Translations under genes and position numbers: made by a program
The notes under the pieces: generated by a model
Databases searched by the model: none
What the model saw: the letters and a program-made list of their open reading frames with translations, nothing else
Told to the model about the DNA's origin: nothing
In this document: positions 34,904-45,408 of the stretch, piece after piece
How positions within the stretch are numbered: the stretch's first letter is position 1
Layout of the letters: each line of letters starts with the position of its first letter
Origin: Gnetum montanum
Taxonomy: Eukaryota; Streptophyta; Gnetopsida; Gnetales; Gnetaceae
Reading direction: 5' to 3'
Assembly (NCBI GenBank): GCA_015680685.1
Contig: MNCI01002026.1
Span: forward strand, 1 to 64,000
Length of the DNA stretch: 64,000 nt

Positions 34904-37324
34904 AAAACCAATAGTGGGTTGAAGGTTTATAGCTCTTGTAGCATTGCGTTGCTACGGTTGAGTGGGGAGTTCCCCTTGCATTGTTGGAGTGGATGGTAGT
35001 GGAGCTATTGGTGTAAGAGTCATAGCTAGGTTTAGAGGATGGTATGTATGTGGTGTGTCTCTCCTAGGAGAAGGAGATCTATAATACTCCCAAGCTTGGT
35101 AGTGACGTTGTGGGGTCGTGTGACCAATAGAATCACTTGGAGACATTGGCTACTACACGTAATAGCCATATGGATTTGGTTTTCGGTAAGGGTATTGGTT
35201 CCTAGGTGGTGGCATCCCCCATGACTGTGGGTATTGCCACTGCTAGTGTTGCTCAATAGGTTGTGATAGAGTTCCACTTGGATAATATGTTAGTGGTTGG
35301 TAGAACTACCTTAAGTTACCTTGGGGATAAGGTAACTGTCGGGGTGCTTGCCATTTGTTGAGTTGTGGGTTAAGTGCATACACCTTGGACTCTTGTAGGT
35401 TTGAGATTACTAGGCAACATCTCTTAGGATGGTCATATTGGCATATCTCACATTTGTTGTCATTGTCGATATCAGAATTCACAACCTCTTCGGTGATAGC
35501 CATTTTACCCTTACCTTTGTTACGTGCATGGTCCAAATCCCTCTTCTTCTTTTTATCATAGTCACTACTTCGCTCCTTAGACTCCTCTATGATTTTTAAA
35601 ATGGTTTCAAATCTACTATCTAAGGAGTCCCACATCTAATCTACCTTAGCTGACACTTTTGTTGTTAACTTTTGGAGTGGCAAGGTTTTCCTATTCACCA
35701 ACTCTTCAAGTGGTGACTTTTCCTCCTCTTCACAAAATCTCACTCCTCTTTTTTGGAGGGAAGGATTGTGGTTGTACTCTTCTACACTTTCTCTCTTATG
35801 TAGCTCTTCTTCTTCCTTAGCTACTTGCTCCAGTAATCTATGGACCTGATGGAGCCTAAGCTTTGATAATCTCCCTTGGGCATATGTTCCAAGGGTTCTC
35901 CTGGTTTCATGTCTAAGCCTATCTACGAGATGGCATAGTTGATCTTATTGTGCATAACCATGGCCCGAGAAATGATGTAATAGTGCATAATATTGATCCA
36001 TGGTAAGCTCCAATGGTTCATGATTTCCCTGTTTCCATCCTTGGGTCTACTTTTGCAAGTTGGACACTTGGGAGTATGTTTGATATTTATCATTAAACAG
36101 TTCTAGCATCGTACTCCACCTTCGAATGGATTCTAGTTCTAAGGACCGATACCAACTTTCTACTTCTATTATTAGTGTTCTTGGGAACAACTTTAACTTT
36201 TTCCACTCACTTTCAATGTTCTACAAGGCACATGCATCGTGAAATGCCTGTAAGTGGTTCTGAGGATTAGCATTGTATCCCCCCTCAAATCATGAGATAT
36301 TATTCATGTCTAGTCTCTTGATCCTACTATCTTTTTGGTGCCTTGTGGGTATTCTAGCAGCCTCCATGATGTCTAACAAGATTCAAGTTGCAAGTATGGG
36401 TTCTTCGTAGTCATTTCCCTCATAGCGTCTATGATTTCTACGTAATTCCCTACTTTCCCTTCTTCCATGCTATGATTCTCTAGAATGCCCTCGTCCTCAT
36501 TCTCGACTCTCTCATCGACATTTCTCACTCTGTTTACCCTTATCCTCATGGTTAGGTTCCTTAAGACTATGTCCTGATGTTGAAGGAGAGGGTGAATGTG
36601 AAGATGAAGGTGAAGAAGAAGGAGAACCATCACCAGGATGATGTTTCCTACCCTCTCTTCGGTGGTCTCGACCCCGATTGTGATGACGATCAGAATGTCC
36701 ATTCTTATCTTGTGTTTATGCTCCCTCGTTGAACACTTGGTGTTTGTGAGGATCAAAACCAGGGTTATGAATCATGGAGTGAAGGTTCTGATAGAACACC
36801 TCCTCACTATTGTTAGGAGGGGAAACCTCATTTTGTGGAGAACTTATTGAAATAGGTTCACCACCCTTAATTTCTCTTATGATGAGCGAACCATTATGGG
36901 GTCCTTTGCCCTTCAACGATGTGTGGTAACTCTCCTATCACAAGTCCCATTAACATTGCACTTCTATGGGATGGTAGTCCCATTAACATTGCACTTCTAT
37001 GGGATGGTAGTCCCATCTATTGTAATCACATGGAATGTACTTAGCATATAATTGTGACATGCCTATTCGTGCAAGGGCACGAAGGAGCATGTTGGGGGCT
37101 GCTCTATCTAGAGGCAACACTATGTTACCCTCCAAGTCTCTCCAACATAGTTGTTCATCTTGATGGAGGACACAGGTAAAGTTAGGTATATATTCATCAT
37201 GATGAATATATACTACACTAAATTGCTGAGGAACTGGTGGTTCTTGGTTATGTGTGTTTTATCGTTGATTGTCTCTAGTGTTGGTCCTAGGTGGTGAAGT
37301 GCCTTTGTTCGAAGAAGAAGACAT
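34904..37324 (-). pseudogene. gag of element D
   Basis: The ATG at 37324 opens MSSSSNKGTSPPRTN. It is followed by FSVVYIHHDEYIPNF and RAAPNMLLRALARIGMSQLY. A charged Ser/Arg/His-rich segment covers about 36730-36550 and a capsid-like stretch about 36350-35900. A Lys-rich block with CEICQYDHPKRCC near 35430 may be a decayed zinc knuckle. A Gln/Pro/Tyr-rich tail lies near 35300-34950. Several stops and shifts occur, and one 33-bp in-frame duplication (36943-37016). The family assignment rests mainly on the primer-binding site and protease. The gag itself is only generally Athila-like. Confidence 0.65.
36943..37016. repeat. 33-bp tandem duplication inside element D gag
   Basis: The 33-bp unit at 36943-36975 is repeated exactly at 36976-37008 and followed by eight bases of a third copy. 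The unit is 11 codons long, so the frame is kept. Because it is identical while the surroundings are decayed, it is recent, or it is an assembly effect. Confidence 0.75.
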
Positions 37325-37448
37325 TTTAGTCTTGTTCAGCATGCTATTTACTATTATGTTATTTCTCTTGATCAACCCTAAGGATTTTTTTTAGCTCCCA
37401 ATGATGTAAATGATTTCCTATGTTCTATGTAGCGCACAAACAACCAAG

Positions 37449-37466
37449 TCCCCAGCAATGGCACCA
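37449..37466 (-). promoter_or_regulatory. primer-binding site of element D
   Basis: Directly inside the 5' LTR the minus strand reads TGGTGCCATTGCTGGGGA. It differs at two places from the TGGCGCCGTTGCCGGGGA class used by Athila-type elements with tRNA-Asp; the changes are transitions. The gag ATG follows 125 bases downstream. Confidence 0.8.
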
Positions 37467-37467
37467 A

Positions 37468-38238
37468 TGATGAGTGGTAAGGTACCCCTACACTCAACCA
37501 TATAAATACAAGCATTTCATGTGTGATCCAATCGAACTCCAAGGACTAAGTGCTTATGCACCTTAATGGAACACTTAAGGTTAATTAATTGTTGTCTTCC
37601 CAGATTTACTTGTATTATTATGGTTGTATGGTTAAGTAAGTCTAAGGTATGTGATTTTTATGTCTTTTATCTTTTTAACGCCTTATGCTAAGAGGGAAGG
37701 GTGAAGAGACTAACTGACTAACTATTTGCTAACTAATTTCTAATCATCCTAGCACCAGTATCCATTCCCACTTACTGCACACACCCTGAACCAGTGCAAC
37801 AATATTGGGATTACCAAACACTACTTGTTACTAGGTTACCAAGCATTACACACATGCTCGAAGCGGTCATACTGAATGCACTTAACTAGGAGATTCAAGG
37901 GTTGAGAGAGATTAATCATCTAAGAAATCATTTAAACATTTAATATTAATTAAATCATATTTAGCTTAGTCCACATGCTACAAGGTTTATCATAAAGTTC
38001 ATCTTTATGGCCGTACACAAATGTGTGCTCAGGTACAATTTGCTCGAATACAGATCTATTTACTTTGAGACTCCTATTTCAGGCACATGGAAATTATTCT
38101 AACTTTGAAATGGTAAAACTACTATAGTTTGGCTAAGGGTCTAGATCTAGATGAGTGAAACAAGGGAAAGCCACCTCTTATTTATAGAACTGGCGACAGG
38201 CTATGATATCATGCCCGATGCGATATCGTGGCTCATCA
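37468..38238 (-). repeat. 5' LTR of element D
   Basis: It aligns with 31104-31936 end to end, with perfect TGATGAG/CTCATCA ends. It contains only part of the GATATC palindrome cluster (about 38197-38230). Confidence 0.9.
38174..38188 (-). promoter_or_regulatory. TATA box of element D 5' LTR
   Basis: The minus strand reads CTATAAATAAGAGG about 50 bases inside the LTR start. It is conserved in the partner LTR. This is the likely core promoter of the element. Confidence 0.6.
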
Positions 38239-38243
38239 ATCCA
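38239..38243. repeat. target site duplication ATCCA, right copy (element D)
   Basis: Exact match to 31099-31103. The hairpin unit of the host array resumes here. Confidence 0.9.
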
Positions 38244-39060
38244 CATTGGAGAGGATCCCCTCCATGTTTGGCAATGTGGAAACAAGGGGAACTGCTACCT
38301 TTCCACTTTTGGTCACAAGATGACACTCCTAGAAGTCAAATATCTATGCAGGAAAAGCCTAGGACCTCATAGCCTTAAGATCTTGCTCATTTGACCATAT
38401 TTTAACCTCCAAAACTCATTCCCCCCAATCTTCCATGTTGGAGTAACTTCCCTAGTGTGGAAAAAAGGGGTTAATACCTTAGGTGCCCTTGAATGACCTC
38501 TAAACATGATCAAAATTAACCAAAAACTTGTAGAAGCATGATTTAAATCCCTAAGAGCATGGAACTCTAGATGATGCACTTCCAAACCATCATAAACCCA
38601 TGGAAGATGTGTCCCCCCATTCTTCCATGTTGGGGATACTATGTTTAATGTGGAAGAATGGGGGAAGCCATTCAAACATGTTTTGACAACCAAAACTAAC
38701 TCAAATGGCCTCAAAACAAAGCTAGCGGATGTAGAACTTCTAGATCTAGGTTTCAACTTTTTGTTTGACCCTGTTTTGGCTTGGATTTTGGTTTTCCATG
38801 TTGATCCCCCTCCCTTCCATGTTGGCCATAATGAAAGTAAATTTTTAAGCTCTAGAACCTAATTTTTGGCTTTTACAAATCTCTTGAGTGCCTAATTTTG
38901 ACAAATCTAGCCCTATGCAACCTTGGGAAAGCCCCAAAATGTTGATTTTGGACCTCTAGATGCCCCAAAATCCACATTGTTTAGTTTCCACATTGCAATT
39001 CCCTTCTTCCACACTAGTCAATATGGAAATAGGGGAGGGGCAATGTGGAAGCCTCAAAAC
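38244..39060. repeat. ~187-bp tandem hairpin array of element B, right part
   Basis: This continues the array from 31098. Units start near 38250, 38430, 38620, 38795 and 39000, each with CTTCCATGTTGG-type and GTGTGGAAG-type arms and a G-run. Frames reading through it are repeat-encoded and not genes. Confidence 0.8.
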
Positions 39061-39119
39061 TCTCAATTTCTAGGTTAAAATAGCCTAGAAATAACCCTAA
39101 CTACTGTCCAAACTTACCT

Positions 39120-39240
39120 AATAGCATTGTGGCCTCAAACCATGGCCTGCTAAGGCCTTAAATTGGCATTATGGTCCACCAAGACTCTAAAATGGCATCA
39201 TGACCACTAAGGCCTAATGCTAGTGAAATTATGGCCCTTG
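39120..39240 (+). repeat. GGCC/TTAAATTGG minisatellite before element B pol
   Basis: The words GGCCTGCTAAGGCCTTAAAT and ATGGTCCACCAAGACTCTAA recur with a period near 35-40 bases. In sense orientation they match the element A repeat at 16430-16600, which also lies just before pol. Confidence 0.7.
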
Positions 39241-39437
39241 TTGACCATTTGTAGCTATATTTCTCATACTTCCATTTATTTGGCCATTTTTGCACTTTTT
39301 TTACTTGTTTTTACTTTATTTATAGCCTTGGATAACCCTATTTTCATTATAATAGCATGTATTTACATAGTTTTATAGCATTTTAGCATTGGTTATTTAT
39401 TTTTATCCATGTGCCACTCAATATGTTGTTGGTTGAC

Positions 39438-42400
39438 ATGAAAGATCAGAGTATGAATAGCCAGGAGCAAATCAATCTACCTTGGAGTCTAAGTGAGCCT
39501 CATAATGATATAGAATAGTATATCGACCCTAATTTCATAGATATTAAACTTGAGAGTCTTATTGACCATGTAGCCTCGATAGAAACACCTCTAGAATGGC
39601 CTAGAAACCTAGTCAAAACCTTTGACTTAGAGCTAGGCAACATAACCAAAGACTCTCTAATTGAGGTTCCTATCACAACACACAGTGGTGAGGAGAAAAC
39701 CCTTAAACTAAGTTCATCACTGGAACCTCAACAAGCTCAAGGCATCACCAAGGTCCTACAAGGAAACATTAAGATCTTTTCCTAGTCATATGAAGATATG
39801 CTAGGCCTAGACCCATGTTTGGTCCAATACAACATCATACTTGATCCTAGCATTAAACCAATTAAGCATAAAGTACGTAAGATTAGAGCTAATTTAGCCT
39901 TGAAAGTTCAGGATGAGATCTCAAAGCTCTACCAAGTTGGTTTCATTAGGGCTATTAACTACATAAAATAGATGTTCAACATAGTGGTAGTTCCTAAGAA
40001 AAATTAGAGTATCCATATTTACATCAATTTTCAAAACCTAAATAAAGCACCTATCAAGGATGACTTTCCTTTGCCTAGTATTAATCAACTTATCAATACT
40101 ATAGCTAGGCATTCCTTGTTTTCCTTTATGGATGGATTCTCAGGATATAACTAGATTAGGATCAACCTAGATCACCAACATAGTATGACCTTCATGACCT
40201 CTTGGAGGACCTTTTTCTATACTATGATGCCCATTGGTTTTAAGAACGCATGAGCAACCTATCAATGAGTCATGACCTATATCTTCAGTGATTACATCTT
40301 AGTTTTTCTTAATGATTATGTAGATGATATAGCGATTAAGTCCAAAGTGAATAGTGATCATGCTAATGACCTAGATATTATGCTTAAATGATGCCTGAAG
40401 TAGGAGCTTAGGGTTAATCCTAAGAACTGTGTCTTCGGTGTCAAGACCAATAAGATGGTTAGCTTTGTAGTATTTGAAGTAGGGATACATGTCAATCCTA
40501 ATAAGGTTAAGGCCATATCCAAATTAGTAGTGCCTACCAACCTTAAGGAACTTCAAGAATTACAAGATAGATTACAGTTTATTCCTAGGTTTATCACTAT
40601 GCTTCTTGATAAATCACAGCCCATGCGACACTTGCTTAAGAAAGGGGTTCACTATGAGTGGATAGCTCAATGCTAATAGGCCTTTGAAAACCTTAAGCAA
40701 GATTTGGCACAACTATTGACAGTCTATCCTCCACAAGAGGGTAAACTATTTTACATCTACCTTGTCATCTCTAACACATCCATTGCCTCTCTACTTTGTC
40801 AAAAACATGATCATGAACTAGAGATGCTAGTATACTATCTTATCCATGTAATAATTGCCCATGAGATTTGATATATTAAAGTGGAGAAGTATTTTCTAGC
40901 ATTATTCTTCTCATTAAAGAAGTGAAGAAACTACCTTTTAGAAGCCAAGTTAATGTCATTTGCAAGGATAATGTGCTTAGAGCCATAATGACCAACATTC
41001 ATGAAAGTATCCATATAGCTTGATGGAAAACCATATTCATAGAGTTTTACCTTCATTACATTTCTCAATCCTCGACAAAAGGTTAAGCTATAGTTGTACA
41101 ACTCATAGTTTCTCTTATTAATGACCAAGCAACCATAAATCCTAAGTTTTCCAATGAGCACATTAGCATCATTAGCCAAGTGCCAAAAGGTTATGAGGTG
41201 GTCATGCACTTTGATAGAGTTTCAACGGCTCATGGATCCAATGCCACTGCCATCATAATGTTCCCATCTAGTGAAATTTGATCCTTTGCCTATTGTTTTG
41301 GGTTTCCATGGACCAAAAACATAGAGGAGTATGAGGGTTTGATTAGAGGGATGATGGTAGCTTGTGACTTAGGACTTAAATGCTTAATGATTAAAGGTGA
41401 CTCTCAACTCATGGTTAACTAAGTAACTGAGGTCTATGCATGTAAAGCCAAACACTTACAACCTTATTGTGACCTAGAAAAGTAATTATTACAATAATTT
41501 GTAGACATTGATATCTAGCACATATCCGAAAATGAGATGCCATAGTTGATGGAATTGCAATGTTATCCATTAGTGTTACACTAGATATCTTTAGTAAGTT
41601 ATCCACCTTACCTATGGACTGTACTATTCCCATTATGAATAATGTGAAGGATACCTTTGTGGTCATTGTTCATACTACTCCTACTAGGGAGTGGGATGAA
41701 GATATCAAATTTTACCTTATGCATGATGAACCCTCACAAGGACTAACTATTGCTCAAAAGGAAACTATACATAAATGCTTGAATCAGTATATCATTGTAG
41801 GTGATAACACATTATGTTGACAATCCTACAATGGCATATTACTAATGTTCTTAGATAAAACTAAATCCAACACTCCTAGAGGAGGTTCACAAGGGTATTT
41901 GTGGAGGACATATAGCACCTAGAGATATGGCCACTAAGATTAGATGGTTAGGCTACTACTAGTCCCATATGGAAAGTGATTACATGCAAAAGGTTAAGTG
42001 ATGTGACATGTGCCAGTGGCATAGTAATGTTATACATATCTCACGAATTGAGTTGCACACTCCTTATATCAGTTGATCATTTCAACAATGGGGGTTAGAT
42101 ATCATTGGACCTATAATGCCTAAGTCTTCTATAGTGCATAGCTTCATCATCATCACAACCAAATACTTTACTAAGTGGGTTGAAGCTATTCCCATAATGA
42201 AGACTACATCTAAGCAAGTCTACAACTTTATCTTGGATAACATTATAGCCCATTTTGGCATACCCATGACCATAGTCACAAAAAATGGACCACAATTTAG
42301 TAACCATGAAATGAAATATTTCTATTACAATGTAGGCATTAAGCATTCTTTCTCATCACCTTATTACCCTTAAGCCAATGGACAAGCAAAAGCAAGCAAC

Positions 42401-42899
42401 AAGGCCATCATCAACTTGCTCAAGAAGATGCTCAACAATAGCAAGTGCAAATGGCATGAGTGGCTTGTCCATGCACTATGAGCGTATAGAACAACCTATT
42501 GTATGGAAACTAGTGTAACATCTTATAGCTTGGTTTATGGTTTTAAATTTTTTTTACCTCTTGAATTACAATTTCCATTACTCTGAGTAACTTTGACTAA
42601 CTTTATCAACAATGAGAAGAGTAAAGAGTTGTGGATAACGATCCTAGACTTGGTGGAAGAGTAGAATATGCAAGCACTTTCTCACATCAAGCACTAGCAA
42701 GATCAAGCGTAAGATCAAGGAAGGTGACCTAGTCCTCAAAGCCATCCATGAACATGTAGACTAATTCTTAGCCAACTAGGAAGGGTCCTTCCTTGTCACC
42801 CGAGCCTATGGTAATGGAGAATTTAGGGTAATTGACATGGATGGGAATGAGTTGGCCAATTTAGTCAATCATTCCTATCTAAAGCCATATTACATGTAG
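39438..42899 (+). pseudogene. pol (RT, dual RNase H, integrase) of element B
   Basis: The possible start is the ATG at 39438. RT motifs are VVVPKKN, IKDDFPLPSINQLI, FMDGFSGYN, NDYVDDIAIKSK near 40310, NPKNCVFGVKT and LQDRLQFIPRFI. The archaeal-type RNase H has NATAIIMFPS and MIKGDSQLMVN near 41240-41420. The integrase zinc segment has CGGHIAP and an intact CDMCQ. The core has WGLDIIGP, but TKNGPQF and NGQAKASNK replace the second Asp and the Glu with Lys. It ends at 42899 with NELANLVNHSYLKPYYM. Stops are frequent, many of the TAG/TGA kind expected from C-to-T decay. It is the most decayed pol in the window and close to that of element A in layout. Confidence 0.85.
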
Positions 42900-43984
42900 C
42901 TAATAATCATCAACAAGTGAGCCTACTCAACCATGGCCTGTTGAGGCCTTAAATTAGTAACACTACTTACCAAGGCCTTAAATTGGCACCAAGGCCTTCC
43001 ATGGCTTTAAATTGGTAAAATTGGTAACTTAGGTAGCTTGGTTTTATCATTTTATATGACCAATATATGCTTTGTAAAGTTATAACATGCTTTGTTTTCT
43101 TGGTTTTCTTATTCTCTTGGAGTTGTGTTTGTAGGAAAAAGCTCAAGGCCATTGCAAACATGCAACTTATCATAGCAACAAATCATTGCGTGACCTTGAT
43201 GTATAAGATCTAGTAAGTTTGTCATGCCTTTTCAAGAGTGCTTGCACCATTGCCCTTCATCTAGCACCACTCCTTGATCCTAGCCCTATAGCCTTATTAT
43301 GGCCTTCCATACCTTGGAAAACAATGTTGTCCTATGTTTGTCACTCATGCATTGTAGCCATATGATATCTCTTTGTCATGCTCCGCTCTCAAGTCCACTT
43401 AAATGTAACACACTTCATTCAATGGGAAGCCTCTAAGTCCAATAGACATAATGCATATCATCTGGTTGGAAAACCATTAAGTCCATCAATCATAATGCAT
43501 CTTGTTCTATGGAAAAACCACCAAGTTTTTTGAGTGTAATATAGCTCACTCAATGGGAAAACAAAACCTATGTAGACCTGGTAATGAGACCCAACAAATG
43601 TCTCACCCCATCAAAAAAAAGAGGGGAATAAAATTTCCAAGAGGCTAAATGTCTAAATGAAGCCTCAAAGCCAAATGGCCAAAGTAACCTTAGAACGAAG
43701 TGATCGTTTCCTCAAATACATTTGCCAAGTGACCAACACTTCAAAACATGTCAATACCACATTGTAGCCATGATGTCAATCCTTGGAATACATTGTTGGC
43801 CTTCATAACCATTTTTTGTGACCTTAATATCATTATCTCATCATAGCCATATCCCATCATTACAAGCACTCTTTAACATGGTTTGACATGACTGGATCAA
43901 GCATGGATAGGGAGCATTGATGGTGGACCTATAGTGGTGTTTTTTATTCTTTGTCAATGACTCTTGAGTAAATCCTCCAAACAT
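42900..43984 (+). other. 3' untranslated spacer of element B, with GGCC minisatellite at 42915-43015
   Basis: Directly after the pol stop, GGCCTTAAATTAG and AAGGCCTTAAATTGG words repeat over about 100 bases, the same family as at the other junctions. The remaining 950 bases hold no gene. A weak recurring word (CAATGGGAA, AATGCATAT) appears at about 43400-43560. Confidence 0.6.
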
Positions 43985-44001
43985 CAACAAAGAGGGGCCA
44001 T
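43985..44001 (+). promoter_or_regulatory. polypurine tract of element B
   Basis: AACAAAGAGGGGCCAT directly precedes the TGAAACACC start of the 3' LTR. It is identical in all but the last base to the tract of element A. Confidence 0.85.
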
Positions 44002-45408
44002 TGAAACACCACAAAAATTTACATGTTGTAACCAACACTCATCATGTAGCCTTCAACCTAGGAAACTCGAGGTAAAACTTCATTGTAAATGTGAATATTA
44101 TAACCCATAGTGAGCAATATCACATACTTCATACTTTTGAGGCTGAAAAATGCCTCATAAGTGGTCAAATCCTCATTCCCCAAGTGGAAAAGTTCACCTA
44201 GTGTCTATATTTATGCTTGGGAGGTCAAAAATGCCTTTTGGAATGCCAAAAATGGCAATCTTATGGGTTTAATGTTGGGTATACACTTTTCTACATTAGA
44301 AATGCTTACAGGGGGAAATATCACCTACCCTAGCATGGAGAGGAAAATCCTAGTGTGTAGAGGTGGGTGGATACATGATGCCTAGTGTGGAGGAGTTTGG
44401 TCTTCTTTTCTAGCATGGAAACCCTCATCCTCAACGTGAAGGATTCTCACCCTAGCATTGAAATTCCTCTCCCTTAACATGGAAGCTACATGAATAAGCT
44501 TTTTACATTCTAATGGCCTCAAGTTTGGCAAACCAATTCAACAAGGATAGTAAAGGGTTCAGCATGAAATATCTACCTCCAACATAGAAGGTGTGCCCCT
44601 ATTATTATTTATAGTAAGCAGAATGATCATAGGGGTTTAGCACTTATGATACATAGTAACCCTCCAAATTTGGGCATTCATTTCACCTATATGAGGTAGA
44701 AATTTGTAGCAATTTTCAGCCAATTTTTAAGAAAAATCATGGTCTAAAACTTATAAAACCAAAACTTCCAACATCCCTTTTAGGTTCCACACTTTGGCAT
44801 TTTCAAGCACATAGCAATTTTGGCTTCTAGGAGCTCTTGCAACCTTGTTGAAAGGTAGCCTCTTGAAGCCTCCCAACATGCAACCTTTGCAACCTTGTTG
44901 CAAGCTTTATTACCTCATAATACTTGTGGATTTTTGGTGTCAACACTACATTTTTGGGACTTCCAACCCCTAGCATGGAGTAATCTAGGAGCCAAATTTC
45001 TCACCTTTCTCACCCTCCAACAATGACTTAAGTTGTAGATCTAAAGTTGTAGTAGAGAAGGTTTGAAAGCATCAAGAGTGTCTTAGTATTTGGATTGTGG
45101 AGCAAATCACATCAGCTTAAATGGGATTTGAGCTCCTATCCTACTGAAATCCCTTTTTCTCTCTCATGGGCATTTCTTGTACATATTTTTGAAACTCATT
45201 CTTTATTATTTTAATAAATTTTTTAAAGTTTCATTTTGTGTGCAATTTTCATTTGCTTTCCATTTTACACATTTGTAATTTTGACATTTTATTTTCTCAA
45301 TCCACCATTTTGCATTTCATAAGTCCCTAGGTGATTTGTTGGACCATCCAAGGCACGTAGAATCCCATTTTTTGAAGGCCTTGGGGATTCTAGATTGAGG
45401 CTGCTACA
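44002..45408 (+). repeat. 3' LTR of element B
   Basis: The start TGAAACACCACAAAAATTT matches the LTR starts of A and C. The U5 part has GGACCATCCAAGGCAC near 45340, matching GACCATTCAAGGCAC in C. It probably ends in CA at 45408. The middle (44330-44490) contains CTAGCATGGAGAGG, AGTGTGGAGGAG and AACATGGAAGCT, the same words as the hairpin array of this element. No partner LTR is in the window. Confidence 0.75.

Larger units (their letters stand above)
31104..38238 (-). mobile_element. Element D: 7.1-kb Athila-like Ty3/gypsy element lacking RT and integrase
   Basis: It has two LTRs of 833 and 771 bp with perfect 7-bp ends TGATGAG/CTCATCA and a 5-bp duplication ATCCA. The primer-binding site TGGTGCCATTGCTGGGGA, close to the TGGCGCC-type site of Athila elements (tRNA-Asp), and a PPT show minus-strand orientation. 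Gag and a protease are recognisable. The frame then fades and about 1.8 kb before the 3' LTR holds no RT, RNase H or integrase motif. This is the layout of a non-autonomous gag-bearing derivative, comparable to the described TR-GAG elements. Confidence 0.85.
4790..45408 (+). mobile_element. Element B: old Tat/Ogre-like Ty3/gypsy host element, split by A and D
   Basis: Removing the younger insertions A (9,875-28,162) and D (31,104-38,238) leaves one colinear element reading on the + strand. Its order is an antisense gene (minus, 4.8-8.0 kb), a spacer, a hairpin repeat array, RT-RNase H-integrase, a polypurine tract and the 3' LTR. The same relative order of antisense gene then pol is seen in element A. 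The 5' LTR, primer-binding site, gag and protease should lie left of 4.79 kb, but nothing there resembles them, so the 5' third is deleted or replaced. The coding parts are full of stops and frameshifts, so this is the oldest of the family copies here. The left boundary is only where similarity to the antisense gene fades. Confidence 0.75.

Noticed and set aside
38151-38862. Several open frames near the right LTR of element D
   Set aside because: They cross the LTR boundary or the hairpin array and have no recognisable content.
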